Source: Calliopsis andreniformis (lineage: Eukaryota; Arthropoda; Insecta; Hymenoptera; Andrenidae). From it: a DNA stretch of 64,000 bases. The notes under the pieces are model-generated. The model did no database searches. It saw nothing but the letters and a program-made list of their open reading frames with translations, and was not told the origin of the DNA. Positions 24,601 to 37,740 of the stretch are shown piece after piece (position 1 is the first letter of the stretch; every line of letters starts with the position of its first letter). The position numbers and the translations under genes are program-made. The stretch lies in contig NW_027480468.1 in NCBI RefSeq assembly GCF_051401765.1, positions 3,038,001-3,102,000 of the forward strand, read 5' to 3'.

Positions 24601-27600
24601 GATTGAAGATTGAGGATTGATGATTGAGGATTGAGGATTGAGGATTGAGGATTGAGGATTGAGGATTGAGGATTGAGGGATGAGGATTGAGGATTGAAGA
24701 TTGAGTATTGAGGATTGAAGATTGAGGATTGAGGATTGAGGGTTGAGGGTTGAGTGATGAGAATTGATGTTTGTGTATAGAGATTTGAAGATAGCAGATT
24801 GAGTATTGCGTATGGAAAGATCTGATATGAGGATATTCTAGTGAGGATTGAGGATTGACAACTGATTGTTGAGGACTGAGGGCTGAAGATTGAGGATTCA
24901 GGATTGAGGATTCAGGATTGTGGTTTGAGGACTGAGGATTGAGGATTGAGGATTGAGGATGAGGGCTGAGGCCTGAGGATTGAGGATTGAGAATTGAGGA
25001 GTGAGGATTGAGTATTGAAGACTGTGGATTGGGTATTGAGTATTGAGGATTGAAGATTGAGGATTGAGGATTGAGGATTGAGGATTGAGGATTGAGGATT
25101 GAAGATTGAGAATTGAGGATTGAGGTTTGAACATTGAGGACTGAGTGTTGAGGGTTGAAGATTGAGGATTGAGTATTGAGGATTGAAGATTGAGGATTGA
25201 GGAATGAGGATCGAAGATTGAGGACTGGTTATTGAGGATTGAAGAATGAGGACTGAGGGTTGAGGATTGAGGATTGAGGATTGAAGATTGAGTATTGAGG
25301 ATTGAATGTTGCGGATTGAGGACTGAGGATTGAGGATTGAGGATTGAGGATTGCGGGTTTAGGATTGAAGATTGAAGATTGAGGATTGAGGACTGAGGAT
25401 TGAGGATTGAGGATTGAGTATTGAGGATTGAGGATTGAGGATTGAGTATTGAAGATTGAGGATTGATGATTGAGGATTGAGGATTGAGGATTGAGGATTG
25501 AGGTTTGAGTATAGATGATTGAGGATTGAAGATTGAGTATTGAGGATTGAATATTGAGGATTGATGATTGAGGATTGAGGATTGAGGATTGAGGATTGAG
25601 GATTGAGGGTTGAGGATTGAGGGTTGAGGATTAAGGATTGAAGATTGAGTATTGAGGACTGAAGATTGAGGATTGAGGATTGAGGGTTGAGGGTTGAGTG
25701 ATGAGAATTGATGTTTGTGGATAGAGATTTGAAGATTGCAGATTGAGTATTGCGTATGGAAAGTTCTGAACTGAGGATATTCTAGTGAGGATTGAGGATT
25801 GACAACTGATTGTTGAGGACTGAGGGCTGAAGATTGAGGATTCAGGATTGAGGATTCAGGATTGTGGTTTGAGGACTGAGGATTGAGGATTGAGGATTGA
25901 GGATGAGGGCTGAGGCCTGAGGATTGAGGATTGAGAATTGAAGAGTGAGGATTGAGTATTGAAGACTGAGGATTGGGTATTGAGTATTGAGGATTGAAGA
26001 TTGAGGATTGAGGATTGAGGATTGAGGATTGAGGATTGAGGATTGAAGATTGAGAATTGAGGATTGAGGTTTGAACATTGAGGACTGAGTGTTGAGGGTT
26101 GAAGATTGAGGATTGAGGATTGAGGATTGAGGATTGAGGATTGAGGATGAGGGCTGAGGGTTGAGGATTGAGGTTTAAGGACTGAGGGCTGAGGATTGAG
26201 GATTGAGAATTGAGGATTGAGGATTGAGGATTGAAGTTTGAGGATTGGGTACTGAGGATTGAAGGATGAGGATTTAGGATTGAGGATTGAGGATTGAGGA
26301 TTGAGGATTGAGGATTGAGGATTGAAGATGGAGTATTGAGGTTTGAAGACTGACGATTGAGGGTTGAGGAATGCGGATTGAGGATTGAGGTTTGAGGATT
26401 GATGATTGAGTATTGACGATTGAAGTTTGAGGATTGATGATTGGGGATTGAGGATTGAGGATTGATGATTGAGGATTGGGGACTGAGTGTTGAGGTTTGA
26501 GTGGTGAGAATTGATGTTTGTGGGTAGAGATTTAAAGATTACAGATTCAGTATTGAGTATTGAAAACTGTGAATTGATGATATTCTATTGAGGATTGAGA
26601 AATGACAACTGATTGTTGAGGACTGAGGTCAGAAGATTGAGGATTCAGGATTGAGGATTCAGGATTGAGGTTCGAGGTCTGAGGATTGAGGATTGAGGAG
26701 CGAGGATTGAGGATTGAGGATTGAAGATTGAGGATTGGGTATTGCTGATTGAATATTGAGGAATGAGGATTGAGGATTGAGGATTGAGGATTGAGGACTG
26801 AATATTGAATGTTGATGATTGAAGATTGAGGATTGAGGATTAAGCGCTGTGGAATGAGGACGAGGACTGAGGGCTGAGTATTGATGTTTGAGGTCTGAGG
26901 ATTGAGGATTGAGGGTTGAGGATTGAGGATTGAGGATTGAGGATTGAAGATTGAGGTTTGGGTATTGAGGATTGAAGAATGAGGATTGAGGATTGAGGAT
27001 TGAGGATTGAGGATCGAAGGTTGAGTTTTGATGACTGAAGATTGAGCATTGAGGATTGAGGATTGAGGATTGAGGATTGAGGATTGAGGATTGAGGATTA
27101 AAGATTGAGTATTGAGGATTGAAGATTGAGGATTGAGGATTGAGGATTGAGTATTGAGGATTGAGGATTGAGGATTGAGTATTGAAGATTGAGGATTGAT
27201 GATTGAGGATTGAGGATTGAGGATTGAGGATTGAGTATAGATGATTGAGGATTGATGATTGAGTATTGAGGATTGAAGATTGAGAATTGAGGATTGAGGA
27301 TTGAACATTGAGGACTGAGTGTTGAGTGCTGAGTGACGAGAATTGATGTTTGTGGATAGAGATTTGAAGATTGCAGATTGAGTATTGAGTATTGAAAGCT
27401 GTGAATTGAGGATATTCTATTGAGGATTGAGGACTGTCACCTGATTGTTCAGGACTGAGGGCTGGAGATTGAGGATTCAGCATCGAGGATTCAGAATTGA
27501 GGTTTCAGGACTGAGGATTGAGGGTTGAGGATTGAGGATTGAAGATTGAGTATTAAGGATTGAAGATTGAGGATTAAGGAATGAGGATTGAAGATTGAGG

Positions 27601-30600
27601 ATGGGTTATTGAGGATTGAAGAATGAGGACTGAGGGTTGAGTATTGAGGATTGAGAATTGAGGATTGAGGAATGAGGATTGAAGACTGAGGATTCGTTAT
27701 TGAGGATTGAAGAATGAGGACTGAGGGTTGAGGATTGAGTATCGAGGATTGAATATTGAGTATTGAGGATTGAAGGTTGCGGATTGAGGACTGAGGATTG
27801 AGGATTGAGGATTGAGGATTGCGGGTTGATGATTGAAGATTGAAGATTGAGGATTGAGGACTGAGGATTAAAGATTGAGTATTGAGGATTAAAGATTGAG
27901 TATTGAGGATTGAAGATTGAGGATTGATGATTGAGGATTGAGGATTGAGTATTGAGGATTGAGGATTGAGGATTGAGTATTGAAGATTGAGGATTGATGA
28001 TTGAGGATTGAGGATTGAGGGTTGAGGATTGAGTATTGGGGATTGAGGATTGAAGATTGAGGATTGAGAATTGAGGATTAAAGATTGAGTATTGAGGATT
28101 GAAGATTGAGAATTGAGGATTGAGGATTGAACATTGACGACTGAGTGTTGAGGGTTGAGTGATGAGAATTGATGTTTGTGGATAGTGATTTGAAGATTGC
28201 AGATTGAGTATTGAGTATTGAAAACTGTGAATTGAGGATATTCTATTGAGGATTGAGGATTGTCACCTGATTGTTGAGGACTGAGGGCTGAAGATTGAGG
28301 ATTCAGGATTGAGGATTCAGGATTGAGGTTTGAGGACTGAGGATTGAGGATTGAGGAGTGAGGATTGAGGATTGAGGATTGAGGATTGAAGATTGAGGAT
28401 TGGGGACTGAGTGTTGAGGGTTGAGTGATGAGAATTGATGTTTATGGATGTAGATTTGAAGATTGCAGACTGAGTATTGCGTATGGAAAGCTCTGAACTG
28501 AGGATATTCTATTGAGGATTGAGAATTGACAACTGATTGTTGAGGACTGAGGTCTGAAGATTGAGGATTCAGGATTGAGGATTCAGGATTGAGGTCTGAG
28601 GACTGAGGATTGAGGATTGAGGAGTGAGGATTGAGGATTGAGGATTGAGGATTGAGGATTGAAGATTGAGGATTGGGTATTGGGGATTGAGGATTGAAGA
28701 TTTTAGATTGAGCATTGAGGATTGAAGGTTGAGAATTGAGGATTGAGGATTGAACATTGAGGACTGAGTGTTGAGTGTTGAGTGACGAGAATTGATGTTT
28801 GTGGATAGAGATTTGAAGATTGCAGATTGAGTATTGAGTATTGAAAACTGTGAATTGATGATCTTCTATTGAGGATTGAGGATTGTCACCTGATTGTTCA
28901 GGACTGAGGGCTGGAGATTGAGGATTCAGGATCGAGGATTCAGAATTGAGGTTTCAGGACTGAGGATTGAGGGTTGAGGATTGAGGATTGAAGATTGAGT
29001 ATTGAGGATTGAAGATTGAGGATTGAGGAATGAGGATCGAAGATTGAGGATTGGTTATTGAGGATTGAAGAATGAGGACTGAGGGTTGAGGATTGAGGAT
29101 TGAGGATTGAAGATTGAGTATTGAGGATTGAATGTTGCGGATTGAGGACTGAGGATTGAGGATTGAGGATTGAGGATTGCGGGTTTAGGATTGAAGATTG
29201 AAGATTGAGGATTGAGGACTGAGGATTGAGGATTGAGGATTGAGTATTGAGGATTGAGGATTGAGGATTGAGTATTGAAGATTGAGGATTGATGATTGAG
29301 GATTGAGGATTGAGGATTGAGGATTGAGGTTTGAGTATATATGATTGAGGATTGAAGATTGAGTATTGAGGATTGAATATTGAGTATTGATGATTGAGGA
29401 TTGAGGATTGAGGATTGAGGATTGAGGATTGAGGGTTGAGGATTGAGGGTTGAGGATTGAGGATTGAAGATTGAGTATTGAGGATTGAAGATTGAGGATT
29501 GAGGATTGAGGGTTGAGGGTTGAGTGATGAGAATTGATGTTTGTGGATAGAGATTTGAAGATTGCAGATTGAGTATTGCGTATGGAAAGTTCTGAACTGA
29601 GGATATTCTAGTGAGGATTGAGGATTGACAACTGATTGTTGAGGACTGAGGGCTGAAGATTGAGGATTCAGGATTGAGGATTCAGGATTGTGGTTTGAGG
29701 ACTGAGGATTGAGGATTGAGGATTGAGGATGAGGGCTGAGGCCTGAGTATTGAGGATTGAGAATTGAAGAGTGAGGATTGAGTATTGAAGACTGAGGATT
29801 GGGTATTGAGTATTGAGGATTGAAGATTGAGGATTGAGGATTGAGGATTGAGGATTGAGGATTGAGGATTGAAGATTGAGAATTGAGGATTGAGGTTTGA
29901 ACATTGAGGACTGAGTGTTGAGGGTTGAAGATTGAGGATTGAGGATTGAGGATTGAGGATTGAGGATTGAGGATGAGGGCTGAGGGTTGAGGATTGAGGT
30001 TTAAGGACTGAGGACTGAGGATTGAGGATTGAGAATTGAGGATTGAGGATTGAGGATTGAGGATTGAGGATTAAAGATTGAGTATTGAGGATTGAAGATT
30101 GAGGATTGAGGATTGAGGATTGAGTATTGAGGATTGAGGATTGAGGATTGAGTATTGAAGATTGAGGATTGATGATTGAGGATTGAGGATTGAGGATTGA
30201 GGATTGAGTATAGATGATTGAGGATTGATGATTGAGTATTGAGGATTGAAGATTGAGAATTGTGGATTGAGGTTTGAACATTGAGGACTGAGTGTTGAGG
30301 GTTGAAGATTGAGGATTGAGGATTGAGGATTGAGAATTGAGGATTGAGGATGAGGGCTGAGGGTTGAGGATTGAGGTTTCAGGACTGAGGACTGAGGATT
30401 GAGGATTGAGAATTGAGGATTGAGGAATGAGGATTGAAGACTGAGGATTCGTTATTGAGGATTGAAGAATGAGGACTGAGGGTTGAGGATTGAGTATCGA
30501 GGATTGAATATTGAGTATTGAGGATTGAAGGTTGCGGATTGAGGACTGAGGATTGAGGATTGAGGATTGAGGATTGCGGGTTGATGATTGAAGATTGAAG

Positions 30601-32847
30601 ATTGAGGATTGAGGACTGAGGATTAAAGATTGAGTATTGAGGATTGAAGATTGAGGATTGATGATTGAGGATTGAGGATTGAGTATTAAGGATTGAGGAT
30701 TGAGGATTGAGTATTGAAGATTGAGGATTGATGATTGAAGATTCAGGATTGAGGATTGAGCGTTGTGGAATGAGGACGAGGACTGAGGGTTGAGTATTGA
30801 TGTTTGAGGTCTGAGGATTGAGGATTGAGGGTTGAGGATTGAGGATTGAGGATTGAGGATTGAAGATTGAGGTTTGGGTATTGAGGATTGAAGAATGAGG
30901 ATTGAGGATTGAGGATTGAGGATTGAGGATCGAAGGTTGAGTTTTGAGGATTGAAGATTGAGGATTGAGGATTGAGGATTGAGGATTGAGGATTGAGGAA
31001 TGCGGATTGAGGATTGAGGATTGAGGATTAAGGATTAAAGATTGAGTATTGAGGATTGAAGATTGACGATTGAGGATTGCGGATTGATGATTGAGTATTG
31101 AGGATTGAAGACTGAGGATTGAGGATTGAGGATTGAAGATTCAGGATTGGGTATTGCGGATTGAACATTGAGGATTGAGGATTGAGGATTGAGGATTGAG
31201 GATTGAGGATTGAGGACTGAATATTGAATATTGATGATTGAACATTGAGGATTGAGGATTGAGGGTTGTGGATTGAGGACAAGGACTGGGGGTTCAGGAT
31301 TGATGGTTGATGTCTGATTATTGAGGATTGAGTATTGAGAATTGAGGACTGAAGATTGAGTATTGAGGATTGAAGATTGAGGATTGAGGATTGAGGATTG
31401 AGTATTGAGGATGGAGGATTGAGGACTGAGGATTGAGGATTGAGATTTGAGGATTGAGGATTGAGGATTGAGGGTTGAAGATTGAGGATTGGGTATCGAG
31501 GATTGAACATTGAGGATTGAGGAATGAGGATTGAGGATTGAGGATTGAGTATTGAAGATTGAGGATTGATGATTGAGGATTGTGGATTGAGGATTGAGGA
31601 TTGAGTATTGAGGATTGAGGATTGAAGATTGAATATTGAGGATTGAAGATTGAGAATTGAGGATTGAGGTTTGAACATTGAGGACTGAGTGTTGAGTGTT
31701 GAAGTTTGAGGATTGAGGACTGAGGATTGAAGATTGAGGAATGGTTATTGAGGATTGAGGATTGAGGATTGAGGATTGCGGGTTGGGGATTGAAGATTGA
31801 AGATTGAGGATTGAGGAGTGAGGATTAAAGATTGAGTATTGAGGATTGAAGATTGAGGATTGATGATTGAGCATTGAGGATTGAGTATTGAGGATTGAGG
31901 ATTGAGGATTGTGTATTGAAGATTGAGGATTGATGATTGAGGATTGAGGATTGAGGATTGAGAATTGAGGATTGAGGAATGAGGATTGAAGATTGAGGAT
32001 TGGTTATTGAGGATTGAAGAATGAGGACTGAGGGTTGAGGATTGAGGATTGAGGATTGAAGGTTGAGTATTGAGGATTGAAGATTGCGGATTGAGGACTG
32101 AGGAATGAGGATTGAGAATTGAGGACTGAGGATTAAAGATTGAGTATTGAGGATTGAAGATTGAGGATTGATGATTGAGGATTGAGGATTGAGTATTGAG
32201 GATTGAGGATTGAGGATTGAGTATTGAAGATTGAGGATTGATGATTGAGGATTGAGGATTGAGGGTTGAGGATTGAGTATTGGGGATTGAGGATTGAAGA
32301 TTGAGGATTGAGAATTGAGGATTAAAGATTGAGTATTGAGGATTGAAGATTGAGAATTGAGGATTGAGGATTGAACATTGACGACTGAGTGTTGAGGGTT
32401 GAGTGATGAGAATTGATGTTTGCGGATAGTGATTTGAAGATTGCAGATTGAGTATTGAGTATTGAAAACTGTGAATTGAGGATATTCTATGGAGGATTGA
32501 GGATTGTCACCTGATTGTTGAGGACTGAGGGCTGAAGATTGAGGATTCAGGATTGAGGATTCAGGATTGAGGTTTGAGGACTGAGGATTGAGGATTGAGG
32601 AGTGAGGATTGAGGATTGAGGATTGAGGATTGAAGATTGAGGATTGGGGACTGAGTGTTGAGGGTTGAGTGATGAGAATTGATGTTTATGGATGTAGATT
32701 TGAAGATTGCAGACTGAGTATTGCGTATGGAAAGCTCTGAACTGAGGATATTCTATTGAGGATTGAGAATTGACAACTGATTGTTGAGGACTGAGGTCTG
32801 AAGATTGAGGATTCGGGATTGAGGATTCAGGATTGAGGTTTGAGGAC

Positions 32848-35800
32848 TGAGGATTGAGGATTGAGGAGTGAGGATTGAGGATTGAGGATTGAGGATTGAG
32901 GATTGAAGATTGAGGATTGGGTATTGGGGATTGAGGATTGAAGATTTTAGATTGAGCATTGAGGATTGAAGGTTGAGAATTGAGGATTGAGGATTGAACA
33001 TTGAGGACTGAGTGTTGAGTGTTGAGTGACGAGAATTGATGTTTGTGGATAGAGATTTGAAGATTGCAGATTGAGTATTGAGTATTGAAAACTGTGAATT
33101 GATGATCTTCTATTGAGGATTGAGGATTGTCACCTGATTGTTCAGGACTGAGGGCTGGAGATTGAGGATTCAGGATCGAGGATTCAGAATTGAGGTTTCA
33201 GGACTGAGGATTGAGGGTTGAGGATTGAGGATTGAAGATTGAGTATTGAGGATTGAAGATTGAGGATTGAGGAATGAGGATCGAAGATTGAGGATTGGTT
33301 ATTGAGGATTGAAGAATGAGGACTGAGGGTTGAGGATTGAGGATTGAGGATTGAAGATTGAGTATTGAGGATTGAATGTTGCGGATTGAGGACTGAGGAT
33401 TGAGGATTGAGGATTGAGGATTGCGGGTTTAGGATTGAAGATTGAAGATTGAGGATTGAGGACTGAGGATTGAGGATTGAGGATTGAGTATTGAGGATTG
33501 AGGATTGAGGATTGAGTATTGAAGATTGAGGATTGATGATTGAGGATTGAGGATTGAGGATTGAGGATTGAGGTTTGAGTATATATGATTGAGGATTGAA
33601 GATTGAGTATTGAGGATTGAATATTGAGTATTGATGATTGAGGATTGAGGATTGAGGATTGAGGATTGAGGATTGAGGATTGAGGATTGAGGATTGAGGA
33701 TTGAGTATAGATGATTGAGGATTGATGATTGAGTATTGAGGATTGAAGATTGAGAATTGTGGATTGAGGTTTGAACATTGAGGACTGAGTGTTGAGGGTT
33801 GAAGATTGAGGATTGAGGATTGAGGATTGAGGATTGAGGATTGAGGATGAGGGCTGAGGGTTGAGGATTGAGGTTTCAGGACTGAGGACTGAGGATTGAG
33901 GATTGAGAATTGAGGATTGAGGATTGAGGATTGAAGATTGAGGATTGGGTATTGAGGATTGAAGGATGAGGATTGAGGATTGAGGATTGAGGATTGAGGA
34001 TTGAGGATTGAAGATTGAGTATTGAGGTTTGAAGACAGACGGTTGAGGGTTGAGGATTGAGTATTGAGGATTGAGGTTTGAGGATTGATGATTGAGTATT
34101 GAGGATTGAAGATTGAGGATTGAGGATTGAGGATTGAGGATTGAGGATTGATGATTGAGGATTGGGGACTGAGTGTTGAGGTTTGAGTGATGAGAATTGA
34201 TGTTTGTGGATAGAGATTTAAAGAATACAGATTCAGTATTGAGTATTGAAAACTGTGAATTGATGATAAACTATTGAGGATTGAGAATTGACAACTGATT
34301 GTTGAGGACTGAGGTCTGAAGATTGAGGATTCAGGATTGAGGTTTGAGGACTGAGGATTGAGGATTGAGGAGTGAGGATTGAGGATTGAGGATTGAGGAT
34401 TGAGGATTGAGGATTGAAGATTGAGGATTGGGTATTGCTGATTGAACATTGAGGAATGAGGATTGAGGATTGAGGATTGAGGATTGAGGACTGAAGATTG
34501 AATGTTGATGATTGAAGATTGAGGATTGAGGATTGAGCGTTGTGGATTGAGGTCGAGGACTGAGGGTTGAGTTTTGATGTTTGAGGTCTGAGGATTGAGG
34601 ATTGAGGTTTGAGGATTGAGGTTTGAGGATTGAAGATTGAGGATTAAAGATTGAGTATTGAGGATTGAAGATTGAGGATTGATGATTGAGGATTGAGGAT
34701 TGAGGATTGAGGATTGAGGATTGAGGATTGAGGATTGAGGGTTGAGGATTGAGGATTGAAGATTGAGTATTGAGGATTGAAGATTGAGGATTGAGGATTG
34801 AGGGTTGAGGGTTGAGTGATGAGAATTGATGTTTGTGTATAGAGATTTGAAGATAGCAGATTGAGTATTGCGTATGGAAAGTTCTGATATGAGGATATTC
34901 TAGTGAGGATTGAGGATTGACAACTGATTGTTGAGGACTGAGGGCTGAAGATTGAGGATTCAGGATTGAGGATTCAGGATTGTGGTTTGAGGACTGACGA
35001 CTGAGGATTGAGGATTGAGGATGAGGGCTGAGGCCTGAGGATTGAGGATTGAGAATTGAGGAGTGAGGATTGAGTATTGAAGACTGTGGATTGGGTATTG
35101 AGTATTGAGGATTGAAGATTGAGGATTGAGGATTGAGGATTGAGGATTGAGGATTGAGGACTGAGTGTTGAGTGTTGAGTGACGAGAATTGATGTTTGTG
35201 GATAGAGATTTGAAGATTGCAGATTGAGTATTGAGTATTGAAAACTGTGAATTGAGGATCTTCTATTGAGGATTGAGGATTGTCACCTGATTGTTCAGGA
35301 CTGAGGGCTGGAGATTGAGGATTCAGGATCGAGGATTCAGAATTCAGGTTTCAGGACTGAGGATTGAGGGTTGAGGATTGAGGATTGAGGATTGAGTATT
35401 GAGGATTGAAGATTGAGGATTGAGGAATGAGGATCGAAGATTGAGGACTGGTTATTGAGGATTGAAGAATGAGGACTGAGGGTTGAGGATTGAGGATTGA
35501 GGATTGAAGATTGAGTATTGAGGATTGAATGTTGCGGATTGAGGACTGAGGATTGAGGATTGAGGATTGAGGATTTCGGGTTTAGGATTGAAGATTGAAG
35601 ATTGAGGATTGAGGACTGAGGATTGAGGATTGAGGATTGAGTATTGAGGATTGAGGATTGAGGATTGAGTATTGAAGATTGAGGATTGATGATTGAGGAT
35701 TGAGGATTGAGGATTGAGGATTGAGGTTTGAGTATAGATGATTGAGGATTGAAGATTGAGTATTGAGGATTGAATATTGAGGATTGATGATTGAGGATTG

Positions 35801-37708
35801 AGGATTGAGGATTGAGGATTGAGGATTGAGGGTTGAGGATTGAGGGTTGAGGATTAAGGATTGAAGATTGAGTATTGAGGACTGAAGATTGAGGATTGAG
35901 GATTGAGGGTTGAGGGTTGAGTGATGAGAATTGATGTTTGTGGATAGAGATTTGAAGATTGCAGATTGAGTATTGCGTATGGAAAGTTCTGAACTGAGGA
36001 TATTCTAGTGAGGATTGAGGATTGACAACTGATTGTTGAGGACTGAGGGCTGAAGATTGAGGATTCAGGATTGAGGATTCAGGATTGTGGTTTGAGGACT
36101 GAGGATTGAGGATTGAGGATTGAGGATGAGGGCTGAGGCCTGAGGATTGAGGATTGAGAATTGAAGAGTGAGGATTGAGTATTGAAGACTGAGGATTGGG
36201 TATTGAGTATTGAGGATTGAAGATTGAGGATTGAGGATTGAGGATTGAGGATTGAGGATTGAGGATTGAAGATTGAGAATTGAGGATTGAGGTTTGAACA
36301 TTGAGGACTGAGTGTTGAAGGTTGAAGATTGAGGATTGAGGATTGAGGATTGAGGATTGAGGATTGAGGATGAGGGCTGAGGGTTGAGGATTGAGGTTTA
36401 AGGACTGAGGACTGAGGATTGAGGATTGAGAATTGAGGATTGAGGATTGAGGATTGAAGTTTGAGGATTGGGTACTGAGGATTGAAGGATGAGGATTTAG
36501 GATTGAGGATTGAGGATTGAGGATTGAGGATTGAGGATTGAGGATTGAAGATGGAGTATTGAGGTTTGAAGACTGACGATTGAGGGTTGAGGAATGCGGA
36601 TTGAGGATTGAGGTTTGAGGATTGATGATTGAGTATTGACGATTGAAGTTTGAGGATTGATGATTGGGGATTGAGGATTGAGGATTGATGATTGAGGATT
36701 GGGGACTGAGTGTTGAGGTTTGAGTGGTGAGAATTGATGTTTGTGGGTAGAGATTTAAAGATTACAGATTCAGTATTGAGTATTGAAAACTGTGAATTGA
36801 TGATATTCTATTGAGGATTGAGAAATGACAACTGATTGTTGAGGACTGAGGTCAGAAGATTGAGGATTCAGGATTGAGGATTCAGGATTGAGGTTCGAGG
36901 TCTGAGGATTGAGGATTGAGGAGCGAGGATTGAGGATTGAGGATTGAAGATTGAGGATTGGGTATTGCTGATTGAACATTGAGGAATGAGGATTGAGGAT
37001 TGAGGATTGAGGATTGAGGACTGAATATTGAATGTTGATGATTGAAGATTGAGGATTGAGGATTAAGCGCTGTGGAATGAGGACGAGGACTGAGGGCTGA
37101 GTATTGATGTTTGAGGTCTGAGGATTGAGGATTGAGGGTTGAGGATTGAGGATTGAGGATTGAGGATTGAAGATTGAGGTTTGGGTATTGAGGATTGAAG
37201 AATGAGGATTGAGGATTGAGGATTGAGGATTGAGGATCGAAGGTTGAGTTTTGATGACTGAAGATTGAGCATTGAGGATTGAGGATTGAGGATTGAGGAT
37301 TGAGGATTGCGGATTGAGGATTGAGGATTGAGGATTGAGGATTAAAGATTGAGTATTGAGGATTGAAGATTGAGGATTGAGGATTGAGGATTGAGTATTG
37401 AGGATTGAGGATTGAGGATTGAGTATTGAAGATTGAGGATTGATGATTGAGGATTGAGGATTGAGGATTGAGGATTGAGTATAGATGATTGAGGATTGAT
37501 GATTGAGTATTGAGGATTGAAGATTGAGAATTGTGGATTGAGGTTTGAACATTGAGGACTGAGTGTTGAGGGTTGAAGATTGAGGATTGAGGATTGAGGA
37601 TTGAGGATTGAGGATTGAGGATGAGGGCTGAGGGTTGAGGATTGAGGTTCCAGGACTGAGGACTGAGGATTGAGGATTGAGAATTGAGGATTGAGGATTG
37701 AGGATTGA
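32848..37708. repeat. 4.86-kb near-tandem duplication, left copy
   Basis: Matches 37741-42601 at offset 4,893. It carries modules II (33104), V (34265), Ia variant (34894), II (35257), Ia (35999) and IV (36802). The only difference I noticed is T at 35576 against G at 40469. It contains seven six-base units by my count, so 4,893 bp is exactly 700 units. Confidence 0.92.
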
Positions 37709-37740
37709 GGATTAAAGATTGAGTATTGAGGATTGAAGAT
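37709..37740. other. 32-bp segment between the two 4.86-kb copies
   Basis: Holds GATTAAA, GATTGAG, TATTGAG, GATTGAA type units, a combination common elsewhere in the array. It matches neither the end of the right copy (42602 on) nor the sequence before the left copy (before 32848). The duplication is therefore not a simple head-to-tail event. Confidence 0.8.

Larger units (their letters stand above)
7701..25173. repeat. Superblock copy 1 (17.5 kb)
   Basis: This block is repeated in direct orientation as 25160-48300. Offsets to copy 2 are 17,459 up to base 16924, then 23,134, then 23,127 after base 18665. The steps are explained by a 782-bp deletion here, a 4,893-bp duplication in copy 2 and one extra heptamer here (18652-18665). 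Identity is very high: across long stretches I saw only scattered single differences, for example 8268 G against 25727 A, 12076 C against 29535 T, and 22813 T against 45940 G. It carries modules from Ia at 8317 to the Ia variant at 24832. Confidence 0.92.

Noticed and set aside
35570..35590. CENP-B-box-like TTCGGG string
   Set aside because: The spacing of TTCG, A and CGGG required for the box is not met on either strand, and TTCGGG comes from one G-to-T change unique to this copy (35576).
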